A program made the translations under genes and the position numbers. Of a stretch of DNA of 64,000 bases, positions 46,228-59,295 are shown one piece after another (positions within the stretch are counted from its first letter, which is position 1; every line of letters begins with the position of its first letter). The stretch covers positions 496,001 through 560,000 of the forward strand of contig NJPS01000048.1 of assembly GCA_002946415.1 (NCBI GenBank), in the 5' to 3' direction. The DNA comes from Rutstroemia sp. NJR-2017a BVV2. Its lineage: Eukaryota > Ascomycota > Leotiomycetes > Helotiales > Rutstroemiaceae. The notes under the pieces were generated by a model that was given only the letters and a program-made list of their open reading frames with translations, was not told the DNA's origin and made no database searches.

Positions 46228-47093
46228 CGTATAAGAATCACTATATTGTACGTGCTGGGTATCGCGAAATGTCACAGGATTGTTCTCAATTGATCTGCGA
46301 AATCGGGGTTAGACTTTGGGTCATCTACAGCCAATATTCGTTTTCGCCTTCGCTATGTAATATACTTTTCTTTGCTGATGTGAGCAACACTATTATTGTC
46401 CGAGATGATCCAAGGCCATCTTTGTGTTTGTGCCACAGTGAATGCGACTCGGAGTGATTAACTATTTATTTCAGTGTGGAATTGAGGGTTAGAAACCAAA
46501 TCCAGTTGATAGTAGAGACCGTGATCAGACTTGTGGAATAAGGTGGTGCGGTATCGTCATGTGTCGCCGGAGTTCTGAAGTTGGCGATTTAGTGGGTTTA
46601 GTGGGTATCTTCCGGGGTCGTCTTGCGATGCTCGGTCTTGCTCAGTCCCTTAAAGAAGCCTGTGGATATCTCACCCAGCAAGGATTATGAGCGAAAGTTG
46701 TCGGGACTCAAGTTTCATGCGTACGGAGCAGGATTTTGGTGCGGCTGACGGAGCAATGTTTCTGGTGAGGGGAAGTATCGAATACGCTATTGCGAATTTG
46801 CGATCCATCCAGACAAATTCTACCGGATTCGTCGACACGTCTCTGAGTAAGCACCGGTAATTTCAACGATCAGCAAGCCAAGCCACATGACTGGCCAGTA
46901 GACCAGTTCTGTGTTCTGATGGCAGAGTTACAATAAAGTCACAAATCTGGATCACTTGTATAAGTTCAGAAATGCATTTGAAAAGGGGTCCACAGCGGAA
47001 GTTACTGCGAATGTGCTGGCAATTGCGTTGTTTTTTTATTCTCTTGCTAGAAGACTCATATTCGAAGTACAAAGAGTTGGAAAAGACAATCGC
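46228..47093. promoter_or_regulatory. Intergenic, promoter of LRR gene
   Basis: This 866 bp gap lies between the LRR gene start and the L5 stop codon, both minus strand. The coding frame is open about 70 bases upstream of the chosen ATG and a CGCAG acceptor lies near 46296, so a further 5' exon is possible. No other gene is seen. Confidence 0.5.
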
Positions 47094-48170
47094 TTATTCC
47101 TTGAGGGCAGCAATTCTGGCCTTGACTCTCTCGCGCTTCTCGTCCTTGCTCAACTTGCGTCCCCTGTACTTCAACGACTCTTGCTTGTACTCATCCTTCG
47201 ACTTCTTCTCACCCTCAACCTTCTTGAATGGGTCCTCACGGATAGCCTTGTGGGCCTCCTGGTACAACTCCTCCAATCCATCAGCCTCTATTTCATCATC
47301 AATGTAACCCTGGAATTGAGACTTGTATCGCTCCTCATCGTCATCAGCGAGAGTCTCCATGTACTCAGCTACGTGACCACCGAAGATGTATTTGCGGAGA
47401 GTCTCAGCATCGAGCTCCTTGGTCTCCATATCGTAACCAGGGAAACGGTTCTCGGAGTGAGGAATGAGGATACCACCATCGGAAGCACCCTTCATGGCAC
47501 CGAAGATACGGGCACCAGTGGAAGTACGGTGAAGACCAACATCAAGGAAGGCCTTGAATGGTCGGCGCTCTCCTTCAGCAGCCTCGGTGAGTTGGTACTC
47601 TCCGTCAGCCTCTTCAACACCAGCGAAGTCCCCATCCATGCCGAGCTTCTTGAGAACACGACGGGCGATGAGGAGACCAGTGCAGTATGCGGCAGCCCAG
47701 TTGGTAAGACCGTGCTCAATACCGTAGGCCTTGAGCTCGTGGGAGTATGCGGAGCAGAAGACCTTGTCGCCAGTGATTTCAGAGGTCACAATCTGCATAA
47801 CGATGTCGCGGTTGGTGAAACGGACCACGAGACGGTATTTTGGCGCATTGTACTTGTTCTTGGCCTGGGTGATGAGACGCTTTCGTGCGTAGTAGTCGGT
47901 CTTTCCTGCACGACGGCGCTTGTACTTAGTCTGGTAGCGACTGAAATTTTGTTAGAATTCGATTATACATACGAAGGAATAGATTGAGAGCTTACCTATA
48001 GTACGCGGAGTTCTTGACCAGCTTGGTGAAAGGCTGTAATGATTCCCAGAGTCAGCAACCTTCAATTTCTCGAAGCATTTTGCTATTTGACTCGTGTGGA
48101 AGGTTTGAGGCGGGTGCTTGTCATGTCTACAGAATAATCTGCAAACAATGATTTTGATTTAACTCACCAT
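47094..48170 (-). CDS. RPL5: 60S ribosomal protein L5 (uL18)
   Basis: Exons 48170-48168, 48033-47996 and 47940-47094 give 295 residues. The first exon is the start codon alone, then [33 protein letters not shown] follows in two pieces in exons 2 and 3. The body includes [21 protein letters not shown], the [19 protein letters not shown] segment [40 protein letters not shown] and [11 protein letters not shown], all hallmark L5 blocks. L5 binds 5S rRNA with L11 and enters the 60S subunit as the 5S RNP. The C-terminus is Lys/Arg-rich. Strong codon bias (CTC, AAG, GAG) fits high expression. Introns at the very start of ribosomal protein genes are common in fungi; here the first is 134 bp. Confidence 0.96.
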
Positions 48171-48656
48171 CTTGAAAGATTAACCGCACAATTGCTGGAA
48201 TATCGTTGTCGTTGGAGGTTGAAGAGTCGAAGAATTAAAATTTAAAACCTCTCGACATTTGTGGGTGAACTTTTCGCTAAATCCCAAAGTTGCAATTATG
48301 GGGTGGGGGACGAAATCTGGTCTTAAATGTAAGGCATCAACAATTCCGAGATGTACCAAAGTACTGAGTGGAAACAGCTTTGATATTTTCACCGGCTTCA
48401 AGGATCATCGCCATAAATATTTACAAACATACGTTCACCCAAGTCAAAACTTCATATTAAGATATCTCAACCTTCAACGTAACCACAAAACCATCATCCT
48501 ATATCCTACTCAACTATGTAAACCAAAAAAATCTCTATAAAAACTGACATTCATAACTTCGTAAAGCCCGAACAATTGTGCAAGGAATTTACAATAATGC
48601 CCGACCCTAACGCCTCATCAATCATCACATCCATCTCTCATACCCTAATTACAATC
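48171..48656. promoter_or_regulatory. Promoter of RPL5
   Basis: This 486 bp gap lies upstream of the L5 start codon and contains the 3' end of the neighbouring minus-strand gene. A, C and T-rich stretches are seen. No gene is supported; the small plus-strand frames lack coding character. Confidence 0.5.
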
Positions 48657-50907
48657 CTACTCCTCCTTTTTAGGAGATCCCATCCCCCCCAGAATCAAAC
48701 TCTCCAATTCCCACGGACTCAACGTACTTCGTCTTCTGGTCGCCCTGCCCAGATCCCTATCCTTACTTGCTCTGACCTTTCTCTTCCTACCAGAAATAGA
48801 GCTCAGATCTTTCTCTGGGCTCGGAGCGCTCACACCATTACTCTTAGTCGATTTGTCTTCCAACTTTTTCGTCGCTTCGGTATCGGAGTCATCTTTTTGC
48901 GGTTCCTTCTTGCTAGGACTACGTGGCCTAGTAGTAGTAGCAGAAGAAGCAGTTGAGCCAGAAGCTGCGCGGGCGAGTTTCGCTGCCTTTAACTTAGCTT
49001 TGACTCTCGCGGCATCGGCTTCTCGCTCCGAAGCTGCTAGTTTGGCTGCTATGCTGGCCATTGTGAGAGGACTTTGCTGAGGCGGGATGTCTCGAGGTCG
49101 AGGAAGACGACTTGAGGAAGAGGGAGGTTGAAGCTGGAGCTTCGGAGCAGGTTTGGGCTTAGGAGTGGACTGGATCACTGGTCGTCGACTAGTGGGCTTG
49201 GCCGTAGAAGATCTTGTCGAGGATTTGACGGAGACATTAGGTGTTTGGAGTATAGGAATATCGCCAAGTGTCAACTGAGAAGGCTGGGGCGCATCTTCTT
49301 TTGTTTCCTTCTTTGTGGAAGGCGGTGGGGCAGGTTTAGGTTTCGACGAGCGCTGAGGGGAGGACTGTTCGAGCTGTAATAGATCCCATGTATTTTCTTC
49401 AACGATGGTGGTGAAGCCCTTGGGACTTAGGCGTCCGGGGCTGCCACGATTGCCTTGTGTTTCGCGTAGAGGCGACAACTGTGGTGGTGTTCCAGGCATG
49501 GATGATATCGTATCGAATGTAGCATTGGCTGATAACTGTTGCTCATCGGAGGCCTCGTCAAGTTCCTCTTGCTCATCGTCTTCAGGCTCCTCTTCCAGCT
49601 CATCTGCTGGCTCTTCTTCAAACATGCTAGAATCGGAATCGCTCAAAGCCTCCTCATCTTCATTTTCTTGCTCTGCAATGCCACTATCATTCATAGCATC
49701 AATATCAGCTTGAGTATCGCCTTCATCCTCATCCTCTTCCTGTAGGGTCGACAATTGAAGAATCTCGTAATTCGGCTCTTCTTTTGGTTTGACAGGACTC
49801 AAGTTCATGCCCATCCTTAGCTCTTCGAGATTAACAGTTTGGCCACTTCTAGCCATTCGCTTGCGCCAACCATCCATCAGCTGAACCGCTTCCTTCCATC
49901 TAGATTCCATCTTTTCCCACCCTTCTCTCAATCTTATAATCTCCTCTTCTCTTACTTCAACCTCTTCCAACGAGACGAAGGATGGATTGGTGAGGATTGT
50001 CCTAAGATGCTCAATCACAAACTCCATCTCAGAAGCAAGGTGCTCATAAGAACTCTCCATCTGCACCACCAATCCAGCTCCTTGCTCCTCCTCTTTCTCA
50101 CATCCCGACATCGTCCGTAAGGTCTCAATAGTTCTCCTCACCAAGCCACCCAAAGCCTCATTCTCTTCGCTCAACCCTCTTGCCAATTCTGTCAAGAACT
50201 CATTGGTCTCCATCCTCAGATCATATCCCGTTTCATCTATACTCATTCCCGCTCCTGCGCCGTTGTCACCCCCCACACCCGGAACCACGTTGATAGTAGC
50301 AACACCAACAGCTTTCCCGCTACCCCTCGGTCTCCCACCTTCTCCAACATGCTTCTTCATCCCCTCAATCACCCTCTCCTTCTTCCGGACCTCATTCGCA
50401 CACTGTGCCCTAGTCTGGCCCACCAAGATCCTCATTCTCCCCATTTCTTCCTTCAGCGTTCTCGCCGCCTGCTCCGCGCTTCTCAACTGATTCTTGAGTC
50501 CCCGCTCTGTTGCATCCGCAGTACCTAATTTCCGTTGCGCTTCTGTATATTTCGTAGTTAATCTCTCCATCTCCGTAGTTGAACGTAGAGCATCGGCGCG
50601 CAACGCGCGAATAGTCTGAGAAAGATTCTCGCGCTGCTGAGAATCGCGCTATTTACTTCGAATTAGTCTTTGCATGTACTTTAAGAGTTCGCAATTCTTC
50701 CTCGCGCTTGTGATAGATATAGCATACATCTTTCCTCAAAATCAGATCATTAATCACACTCATTATCCTTCCCATTGTCACCTCTAGCCCCTCTTCCGTC
50801 TTGTGCGGGCGCACAAAATCAATTGTCTGTCCATTGCGCAATAATCCTCGAGACAGCAATTGATTGTTGATATATAGCGACGCGGTGCGGAGGTTATCTG
50901 CGTCCAT
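48657..50907 (-). CDS. ADIP-domain spindle pole protein (SSX2IP/Msd1 family)
   Basis: Exons 50907-50728 and 50648-48657 (intron 79 bp) give 723 residues. The N-terminus (MDADNLRTASLYINNQLLSRG, then TMGRIMSVINDLILRKDRDSQ across the splice) is the start of the afadin/alpha-actinin-binding (ADIP) domain, which continues as a coiled coil to about residue 160 (RENLSQTIRALRADALRS, RGLKNQLRSAEQAARTLKEE). A second coiled region with EMEFVIEHLRTILTNPSF follows. The rest is acidic and then Ser/Pro/Lys-rich disorder with SPxK sites. Family members include vertebrate SSX2IP, fission yeast Msd1 and the Aspergillus NIMA interactor TINC, which act at spindle poles and microtubule minus ends. Localisation here is inferred from the domain. 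The join DLILRKD/RDSQQRENLS is exactly what the family shows. Confidence 0.88.
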
Positions 50908-51813
50908 TTTTTACCGGTTCAAATTATTATATTGTTTTTCGAACCTGCAGAGAGAGTCGTAGGTGTATTCATGTGGGATCAATGGCCGATTTTCTCGTTT
51001 TCCGATGGTACCTGTTCGCATGAAGAATCTCGCAGTGCTTCTGTGTTGTCATGTAAACAAAAGCTTTGATTGCACAGATTATCCGAGCAGGGGCCCGTGC
51101 AGGGGTCTCCTTACGTGCTGTGAACCGTTTGGACGTGTTCAGCAAACATCAAAAAAGTTTAACGAAGTGATTTATCAGGCAGTTTACATTTTCTCGTACT
51201 TCGAATGCATCGATGAACCCTTAGCAAGTGCTCTGATGCCAGCGTCCCGCGATAGTGGCAAGAATGCTGATGCTAGACCCTTCCCCTTAACTCACCCCCA
51301 CTATGCATATTCCTCACCAGCAACAACCGAGTTCCCAGCTCCACTCAGGGTTCCTGGAGTGTGGTGCAGCAAGACATCTCATGCAAGTTCGTTGCGATCA
51401 ATGCCTTAACTCAGGTATTATGGAAGAAGCTTCAATCCCTCCAAGGCTCGAGCGTGCAGCAAGTAGACATCGGGCAACCGAGAGTGAGACTCGAGCAGGA
51501 CTTCAAGCGACCGCTAAAGAACACAGGTTCTGTCTTTGTTATGATGCATAAGCTCTCGCGTTTGGAAGTCAGTAAACGGTGGATAGAACAGGAATCAAAT
51601 GTATATAAGTTCGTTTTTTGGACAAGGATCGCTCCCAGACGATACTGACTATGATAGATGGGTATAGATGCTAAACCAAGTAAACATTATGGAAAGCTTC
51701 GTGATTGCAAGAAAACTCCATCCAGACTGTGCTCCGCCCATAAGATGGAAAACTATAAAAACAAAATACCACAAGCCAACATGATTCCACTTACCCCACT
51801 CCCATTACCAGCT
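50908..51813. other. Intergenic, promoter of ADIP-domain gene
   Basis: This 906 bp gap lies between two minus-strand genes. Plus-strand frames at 50963-51409 and 51361-51648 overlap each other and show no domain. I treat the stretch as promoter plus 3' UTR. Confidence 0.55.
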
Positions 51814-53002
51814 TTACGCTACCACACTCGCCGTATGTGGTGGGTTTTCGTGAGACTTTCTTCCGCTTCCGATACTCCCACCATCCTCACTCACCCCGCC
51901 TAGTTTCAGGCTTGTCGCCGCACTTGTAGCTCCAGTGTTAATACCAGTGCCTTTTCTCTCACTAAGCGCTTTCGACCAGCGCTTCTTGTCCTTTCCGCCC
52001 TCGCCGATATCATCAAAGCCTAAGACCTCCCGTATCTCAGGAATCTCTGCATGATCTCTAGTATTCTTCATTCTATGACACCATGTGATTTGCTTCTCTT
52101 CATATCCCTGTTGCTCCCCCAGCTCCGAGCCATTCCCCAAGATACCACCACTTGCTTGCATCTTTCTTTCATGTTCAGGCAGTCCAACTGCAGGAGACGA
52201 GATCGGCGTAGCCATTTGGACAGGCTCGAATAAGAACTCTCCACCGACTTGTTGATAGTCGCCCCCTTGCAGCAGCTTTCCGCCCTTGATTTGTTTGAGA
52301 CTCTGGAACACGCTTTGCGCCATACCCAGCATAGTTCCCCGGCGTTGATATTCGGGTCGAGGTCCCATGCTCAAGGTGCGCATCATTCCTAGCTCATCGT
52401 AGAGCTTCTTTGTGGGATCGGCGTATATCGGGAAAGGACAGTTCGTGGCTTCTTGATACATGGGTATGAGAGAGGGGCTACCGCAGCCAACGATTGCGAT
52501 GAAGGTGGGAACATGAAGTGTCAGGAGCGAATCTTCGGTGATGGATGCAGTGAGGGTTCGAACATATTCTTGGCAGTTCTAGTAAAAATGTGAGAGTTAG
52601 TTCTGACTTTGAGCAGTGGTTGCGGAGGCCGAGAAAGCATACACCACAGAAGAAGTGACGGATAAAGATAATCAAGACTCGTCTTGCCACATTTGGACCC
52701 GAGTATAAGGTCTTGAAAGGTCGTGTCTTTCCATCCTTATCTAACACAAGCATACTTTCGACTTTCCTCAACACCTCTTGTGTAGGGATATCATTGTTTG
52801 TGTTGACATCGCCCGCAAACTCTACGGTATTATCGACTGCATGATGTGTGGTATCGATTGATGTCCTCGGCGATGTCCTGCTTGGCGAATCCATCATTTT
52901 GCTGTTTTCTGTACCTTCGGCTGCGTCGTCGAGCATATTATTGTTTGTAGAGGAATAGATCGTCGGATCCTTTGCTGAAGACGACTCGGATAATATAACC
53001 AT
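51814..53002 (-). CDS. AhpC/TSA-type thioredoxin-fold protein
   Basis: Exons 53002-52643 and 52578-51814 (intron 64 bp) give 374 residues. After a disordered Ser/Thr-rich N-terminus of about 75 residues comes a thioredoxin-like domain of the peroxiredoxin-like AhpC/TSA_2 group: RRVLIIFIRHFFCGNCQEYVR with an FCGNC dicysteine at the active-site position rebuilt across the splice. Then come TFIAIVGCGSPSLIPMYQEAT, FPIYADPTKKLYDELGM, KGGKLLQGGDYQQVGGEFLF and, after an insert, ITWCHRMKNTRDHAEIPEI. The WCHRM block and the GG-x-FLF strand match this fungal family. Function is unproven; a thiol-redox role is likely from the CxxC. The start at 53002 is the first ATG of the frame. Confidence 0.88.
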
Positions 53003-54398
53003 TGTAGTATCCGCTTTGCGTCCCTTTCCTGTCCTTTCTGCTCAACCTTTTTGTCTTGACTCGTATCGTGAACTTTTCTTTTGTTAAAATTGATTGAATT
53101 TCGAAAGATCCTACAGGAAGGCCCGACTAAATATTTATTTATTCTAGTTATTTGATCAAGTCCTTTTCATACGTGTCTGAGGATTATTGCCAGTCTCAGC
53201 GTGGTTTCAAGGAGTCAAAGGAGCTGCCGCTGCAGACAAAGTTTGCTCCAGTCCATTTTTTGGGCGTTCATCATCACCAATTTGATTGGAGAAGCTGGAA
53301 CACCGACTCGACGTAATTATACCTACTGCGTGTTGTTTGGCGCCACTTGGAGGGCTGGAGTGCCACCCGAAACCTGGAATTTGGAGTCTTTTCCAGGTAT
53401 GCTCTGATCTGCTTCTGGCTGTGCCATTGTGGTTATGGTGGTGGAGCTCAAGGGGTCCAGACTCCTAGCGGACAGCGGCCTAAGCATGAGCTCGGTTGGG
53501 CCCGATGCAGGCGCCATCTTGGCGGTATCATAATACGCCTCCAGACAATTCCTTACTACTCCAGCCAACAAGCAGTCACTTACACAACCATTTATTATTG
53601 TGTCGCCGATGAGGTGTTAATGCAAGCAACAGTTCGAGCATGTCTCATCCACGTTACTCCATCAAGACTTCCGGTAAACAGCGTTTGGATCTGGTGCAGA
53701 ACTTTGGCTCTCATCGTCGTTCTCGGACGACGTCTGAATCACAGATCGAGGAATACGAGAGTGAGAAAAAAAAGCTAGCGGGCTGGCCAGTCTGTTGATA
53801 TAGCTGTAATATACGAGATCATCTATTCCATACCCCTCGACACCAACTAACAACATCACAAAGCAACAAATGCAAGAGACAGACCCGCCGCATATGCCAT
53901 AACAATCACTCCCCAGGAGTAGCGTTACTTTTGGCTTGACAATTTGAGTTATGCCCTACGAGGATGGGTGGGTATACGCGAGCGCAGTAGCCAGCTACAC
54001 AGAGCATGAGCAAAGTTTTCTCCGGTTATTCCCAAAGCCGTAGATAGCAAACCGGTCGAATGACCGAGCTGCAGCACGGTATCTGCTTGCAGACGATGAC
54101 AGGAGTTTTCTGCGTACACGATCTTTTCCGGGTGAGGGTGTGGGTAGGATGGCTTCCAAAGAGCTGATGAGATGATCTTCATCGAAGTTAGTGTTATGGG
54201 TATTTGTTGTTCGAAATCATTTATAGGTTCCTTCATTTTACAATATTGCAAATTATCACCGCAAAAAGGTTAACTCCAGGCAAAGAATACCAAGAGTCAC
54301 AAATTCGTTTTCATCGTATATATGTACGTACAAACTCCCCCCCAAAAGCCATAACCAAACAAACACACACATCGCACCCAACACTCTCCTCCCAATCC
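53003..54398. other. Intergenic, no supported gene
   Basis: This 1.4 kb gap lies between two minus-strand genes. It contains the promoter of the AhpC/TSA-like gene and the 3' end of the amino-acid permease gene. A 143-codon plus-strand frame at 53347-53778 overlaps an 82-codon minus-strand frame; neither has a domain or signal peptide. Confidence 0.55.
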
Positions 54399-56137
54399 CT
54401 AAATCCCATTACTAGCACAAGTAAAAACGCCGCCTACCGCGCCCGCCGCATAACTATCCACAATACTCTGGACACTCGTATACGTGCCCGCGCCCAAAAA
54501 CAGCAAGCCCACAGCAATAATCAACAAATTGACTGCGATTCCGACTTTACTCGTTTTGCGCAACCATCCTTCCCCATTATCCACTCTTCGCATCCTGAAG
54601 TACGCGACACCCCAGAAGATGAATCCGAAAAAGGAGTCGAAGAGCGAGGACATAAGCGAGAGGAGATCGGAGAAGAAAGGGATGACTTCCGCGATGATGA
54701 AAGCCCCAACCCAGGTAGCGGCTAAGATAGCAGCCCAGGTGGTCCAGCCGATGACGGTGTGCTCGCTCTTATGTCTTGTGCCTTCGAAGATGCGGAAGAA
54801 GATGAAGCGGGCGGAGACGGAAGCGTATAGTACGCCGAGGAAGATCAGCGTGGGGATCATGAAGGAGAAGGAGACTTTCTTGTAGATTTCGTTTCCGAGG
54901 GAGCCGAACGCAGGTGCGGTGTAGTACTGGTTACCGGTGTAGGCGTAGATGACGGCGCCGACGCAGCCGAAGACGATGATCTCGCAGATGGTCACGAGCC
55001 AGAGCGCTTTGGGGAAGTCGCGAGGGTCTTTCATCTCGGCGATGAAGGAGGGGAGGGTGATTTGTCCGATGAAGGTGTAGGAGATGTTGAGGAAGGCGTT
55101 CATTCCGGCTACGAAGGTTACGCTGGAGAGAGTGCCGGCTGTAACGATGGGTTCACCTCCATGGATGCCGGTCACGGGGTCGACGTAGTTGGGGTCGGGG
55201 TTGTAACCTGCGGGATGTTTTTCAATGCCGGCAAAAATAGTTGCTAGGAGGACCGAAATGAATGTGAAGAATGCGGAGGCGGTTCCTAGCTTCGAGAGAG
55301 CGCTGAAAGTTCTGGGCAAAGAGCAAACCCAACAGATGATCGCAGCGATCACGGCGAATACAACAGTACATTGACTGTGGTTAGTGATTGTATTCAAGTA
55401 TTTTGCGCTAGTCAAAACGTGGAGACCCTTAAAGATATTAGTGCATGTGGGGAGAAACTGGAGGGGTAACGGTACGTACCTGAATGAAAGTATTGTTCAA
55501 AATGAACATGACCGCTGTAGCATACCAAGCCCAAGTCTTTCCAAAGAAGAGCATTTGTCCAATATCACAGACATCTCTAACCTCCGGATGGCGAAGACAA
55601 AACTCCCAAAGAACGAGAGAAGTGTACTGAACGAACAATGCGACAACGACCGTCAAGATGAGACCTGGTACCATACCCAAAGTGGCGTAGGAATATGGGA
55701 AAGACATAATGGCCAAACAGATGTACTCGGAGAAAAGAAGTGCAGCAGTCTAGCGCAGATTAGCAAATGCGCATTTCAAAGAAACAAACATAGCATACCT
55801 TCCACCAATGACAAGTACGATATTGGATAGCATTTCCCTGCTCCAACTCGATCTGCTTGCCCAAAAGATCACTTCCACTCTCTACCGTCCCAAAATCATA
55901 TCCTTGAAGATGTGGCAGAACGGGGCAAATTCTTGGTCCAACAGTGATATCCGAGAATCCAAAAGCGGTCTTCCAAGAATCATTTTTCCTCGAACGGCGA
56001 TTCCTCTCAGCCTCGCCATAGCTTCGACTCGAGTCCCTTTCCAAATCACCCGTTTTCTTCTCCGAGTTCAGAATCCCCTCGTTGTTGTTTGAATTGTATT
56101 TTGGTGGCATTTTTGCGTCTTGGGCATTCAACGCCAT
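54399..56137 (-). CDS. AAAP-family amino acid permease
   Basis: Exons 56137-55799, 55749-55480 and 55427-54399 give 545 residues. A polar cytosolic N-terminus of about 110 residues leads into ten or eleven hydrophobic spans: HWWKTAALLFSEYICLAIMSFPYSYATLGMV (split here as WWKT/AALLF), LILTVVVALFVQYTSLVLWEF, ATAVMFILNNTFIQGLHVLTSAKYLN, CTVVFAVIAAIICWVCSLPRTFSALSKLGT and others. These blocks match the fungal Mtr/AVT-type amino acid/auxin permease family (proton symport of neutral amino acids). RHPEVRDVCDIG between spans is typical. Intron 2 (52 bp) was placed to give FIQGLHVL, the conserved family sequence; an alternative acceptor 48 bp further in would remove it. The substrate cannot be read from sequence. 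Confidence 0.92.
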
Positions 56138-59100
56138 TTTCTAGAGGGGAAACTAAGGGTTGAGAGTTAGAAACACAGATTCGTATAGAGGAGTAGGAGG
56201 ACTTTTAAAGGATGCAAGATATCTATCTTCTTTGGGGCCAATGAATGAATGGTGGCGCAAAGAGGACACAGGAGGAAACTTACTGGACTATTGGTGAATA
56301 GTGAGTCGGGTGAAAGGCGAGTACTTCTATACTCTGCATTAATGGCGGCGAATTGTATCCGAGCTGTGACGAGATTTGCGTTTGCCAACGAGTACTTATT
56401 GATCAGTCGTGCAAAGGCAGGCTGATTGACGGCGTGTGAATAGATACCAAAATATATTTCAAATATATAGATACAGATACACCATTGAGAGGTTGTAAAG
56501 GTTGCACTTTAAGGTAGGATGAGGATGAGGGGAGGTGGGTGAGAGGTAACTTTGTATGAGTGAGTGAGAGTGTAGTGTAGCGTAGTAGTGAGACTGTGGG
56601 TGAGCTTGAGTAGAAGAAAGCAAAAAATCGGATTTAAAGAAACTTTCCCTAGGGTAGAGAGGCAAGGCAAGCAATGGTCTAGGCTCTCTTCATCATCATC
56701 TTCATTAGTGATGGGCCGTTTAACCATTCAAAAGCATCCTTTCTGCAATTCGACATGTCCCATTCTCCTTAGTGCATGTACTAAAGTACATTCGCCGGGT
56801 TGGCCTGCATGCTTGCAGCAAGGCTCGCGCGCATTACACAAGTATGGGGAATAATGGAACATGGGAAATGGAAACGGCAAGCCGCGTTATGGGTCCTGGA
56901 AAGTTGGATGAGATTTGGTTGCATCGTCTTGCGTTTTCGGTTCGCCCGAGAGCTTCACCCCATCTACGAAGTATCTTATCGAGCTATCACCAGGTCCACC
57001 ACCCGTCTCCCCGTCTTTCGTGCCCATATATATTCCTTGTTTTGTATAGGAAGGAAGCATTTGCGCCGCAGTGACTGTTTCAATCCTGTGCCGTCTACAA
57101 GTAAAAGCCTTTTGGCATCCAAGAAACGCCTCTTGGCGCATGCAAGCTTTTGCTGAGACTCTTGTTCAACAGGTTGACTTCTCATGTGTACGAAGTAAAG
57201 CTTGGATGTGGGGGCGACGGGTCACGCACGGTGCAATTGGACGTACTTTGTAAAAAGGCGGATATACTTTATACCAAGTAGTACAGTCAGATAAGCTCTA
57301 GTCCCTGGCTATCGGGCGATGGACCGCCATTCGATTTTTTGCGACGGGGCATTGGAGATAGCTCCCCTCCCCCACGTCCACTTCTCACATCTCAGTACAA
57401 TCGCAATCCTGTGCTCCTCCCACACATTTCAGAAAATCTCCTTCAGATTTCTCTCCGGAGAGTTTCCGAGCAGCTCCACGCCGTCAAATTGTCCGGTTGG
57501 ATTTAAGTCTTAATTGTGCTTTGCTTTTCGCGTAGAATACTCGTAAGCTACAGTACTCGTAAGTGAGGAAGAAATGCTGATGTGATATCAGGGTTTTATG
57601 ACGTGCTAGGTGGCTGGCCGGTGCGGTGGGAAAACCTGGAATGTAGTTGCACGTGACTGGATCCATTATCTAATGATTCGGTCTGCTTCCTCTTCCGATT
57701 AGCGTGCTTCGGTCGTTCCGATGAGTTAGGGTGAAGTGACGGTGCAGCAATCTGGAAAGTGAGTGTTGTGTGCTGTGGGCTGTGGCCTGCATAACGTTAC
57801 TTACTGTGTTCCATTGCATGTGGTGATTCGTTTTCTCCGTAAGATACAGCACTATGGTACTTGTGCTATACATGCAGAACTCTAGGCCAGGATAGGAAGA
57901 AGGAAGGACGATCATACCTCATCTCGCGTTCGCGTTCGCGATTGAAGTCTGCTGTGCGTCTCGGCTAGATCGTTCCAGTGTAACGGACAGCCCTAAACTG
58001 TCGCCCGTGCAGTTTAGCTACAGTATGGCACACCCCGCTTTGAGACTCTTGCTGTAACTTATAGGCAAGATTACATACAGTAAACGCGTATTAAAATAGT
58101 TCTCTAAATCTGAAAGTAATTTCAGTGTAGATCAATAAGTCAAAATTAACTACATACTGATATCTCAATTTCTGGATTTCTAGTACTTGAAGAGTATCAC
58201 AGCCAGAATTAACAAAACCCATTGGGTGACTGCGTCTACCTGTGGTACTCATATCATAGCCATATATCACAACACAAGTCTGCCTAACTCCTGTCTGTAT
58301 ATATGTGTGTTTGAGGAAAGAGAAACATGCAGATAGAGATTGATGCATTACTTCGTATTCAAGAAAGAGGTTGTACTTTGCCCTGCGTGAAGCTACTGCG
58401 AAGGGAAAGCTCTATATACATAGGTGTTGCCCGAAATATATCGCCCGTAGGCGTTCTGTCTCACCCCGTCTGCCTTTTAGCTATGTCACGATGTCCGGTC
58501 TCCATGGTAGCGCGGGTGAGCTGGCACATGCGTATTATATCAGAGTATATGTAGTAGGATGGAGCGGGAAGGGATTGGGCGCTGCGGCCTACTTCCTGGC
58601 TACTTGGAGGAAGGACGGTTAAAAAAGATGGAGTGCGCTACGTGCGTGAATGTATACCTAAATTAAATGTCACGGCGGAGTAACAGGAGGAAACACAAGT
58701 AGGGATTACGGCAAACGTACAGGCTCCGAGTGGACAAGATGCATATACACAGTGGCTTATACCCGATCATCTTGTGCCTTCGAGGACAGCATGAGCGATG
58801 ATGAAGCGTACGTGAATCAGAGCATACTAAAGAAATATGGTATCTTTGAATTTCTTGTCCTCATTACACATACCATTGCATTCCAACCATAGCCGACCAG
58901 ACTTTTCCGTACCGTACCTTCTGAACCCACCTCCCATCAGACCAGAGATCTACCGCCGGTTATGGCGAAAGGAAACGAACTCAAAAGGAGAAAGCGGAGA
59001 AAGTATCGGGTTGTAAAAACATGACGAGTGAAGAAAAGTAAGTAAACAGAATCATAAAAGGAGCAACAAGTCTTTTCGCGTCATAGAAAAACGTCCATCC

Positions 59101-59295
59101 TCTGCGAGTGTACCTGCCCGTTGTTCCCACCAAGTGCTAATCTTACATCTAGCGTGATCCGTTCAACGTCTAACGCGCATGAGGAAAAAAAAGTAAAGGA
59201 GTCTCTTCAAATATGGATATCTCACATCCCTTCAGTTTGGACTAAGCTGTGGATGGAAATCATCATATTGAGGCACAGATTCAGTACATTCAAGT
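56138..59295. other. 3.2 kb without a supported gene
   Basis: This is the longest empty stretch of the window. Its left end is the promoter of the permease and its right end the 3' region of the HMG protein. Many short frames on both strands (for example 56800-57156 plus) have no domain and mutually overlap. No tRNA or other RNA gene was recognised. A non-coding transcript or a gene with many tiny exons cannot be excluded. Confidence 0.5.

Noticed and set aside
46956..47987. 343-codon plus-strand frame over RPL5
   Set aside because: It is the antisense of the strongly biased ribosomal protein coding sequence, a common artefact; it has no domain.
48034..48167. Possible intronic snoRNA in the first RPL5 intron
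   Set aside because: A CTGA is present but no box C-like sequence at the right place and no terminal stem could be seen.
55380..55480. A longer version of permease intron 2 ending at CACAG near 55380
   Set aside because: It would delete GLHVLTSAKYLNTITNH, which carries sequence typical of the family, so the nearer acceptor is preferred.
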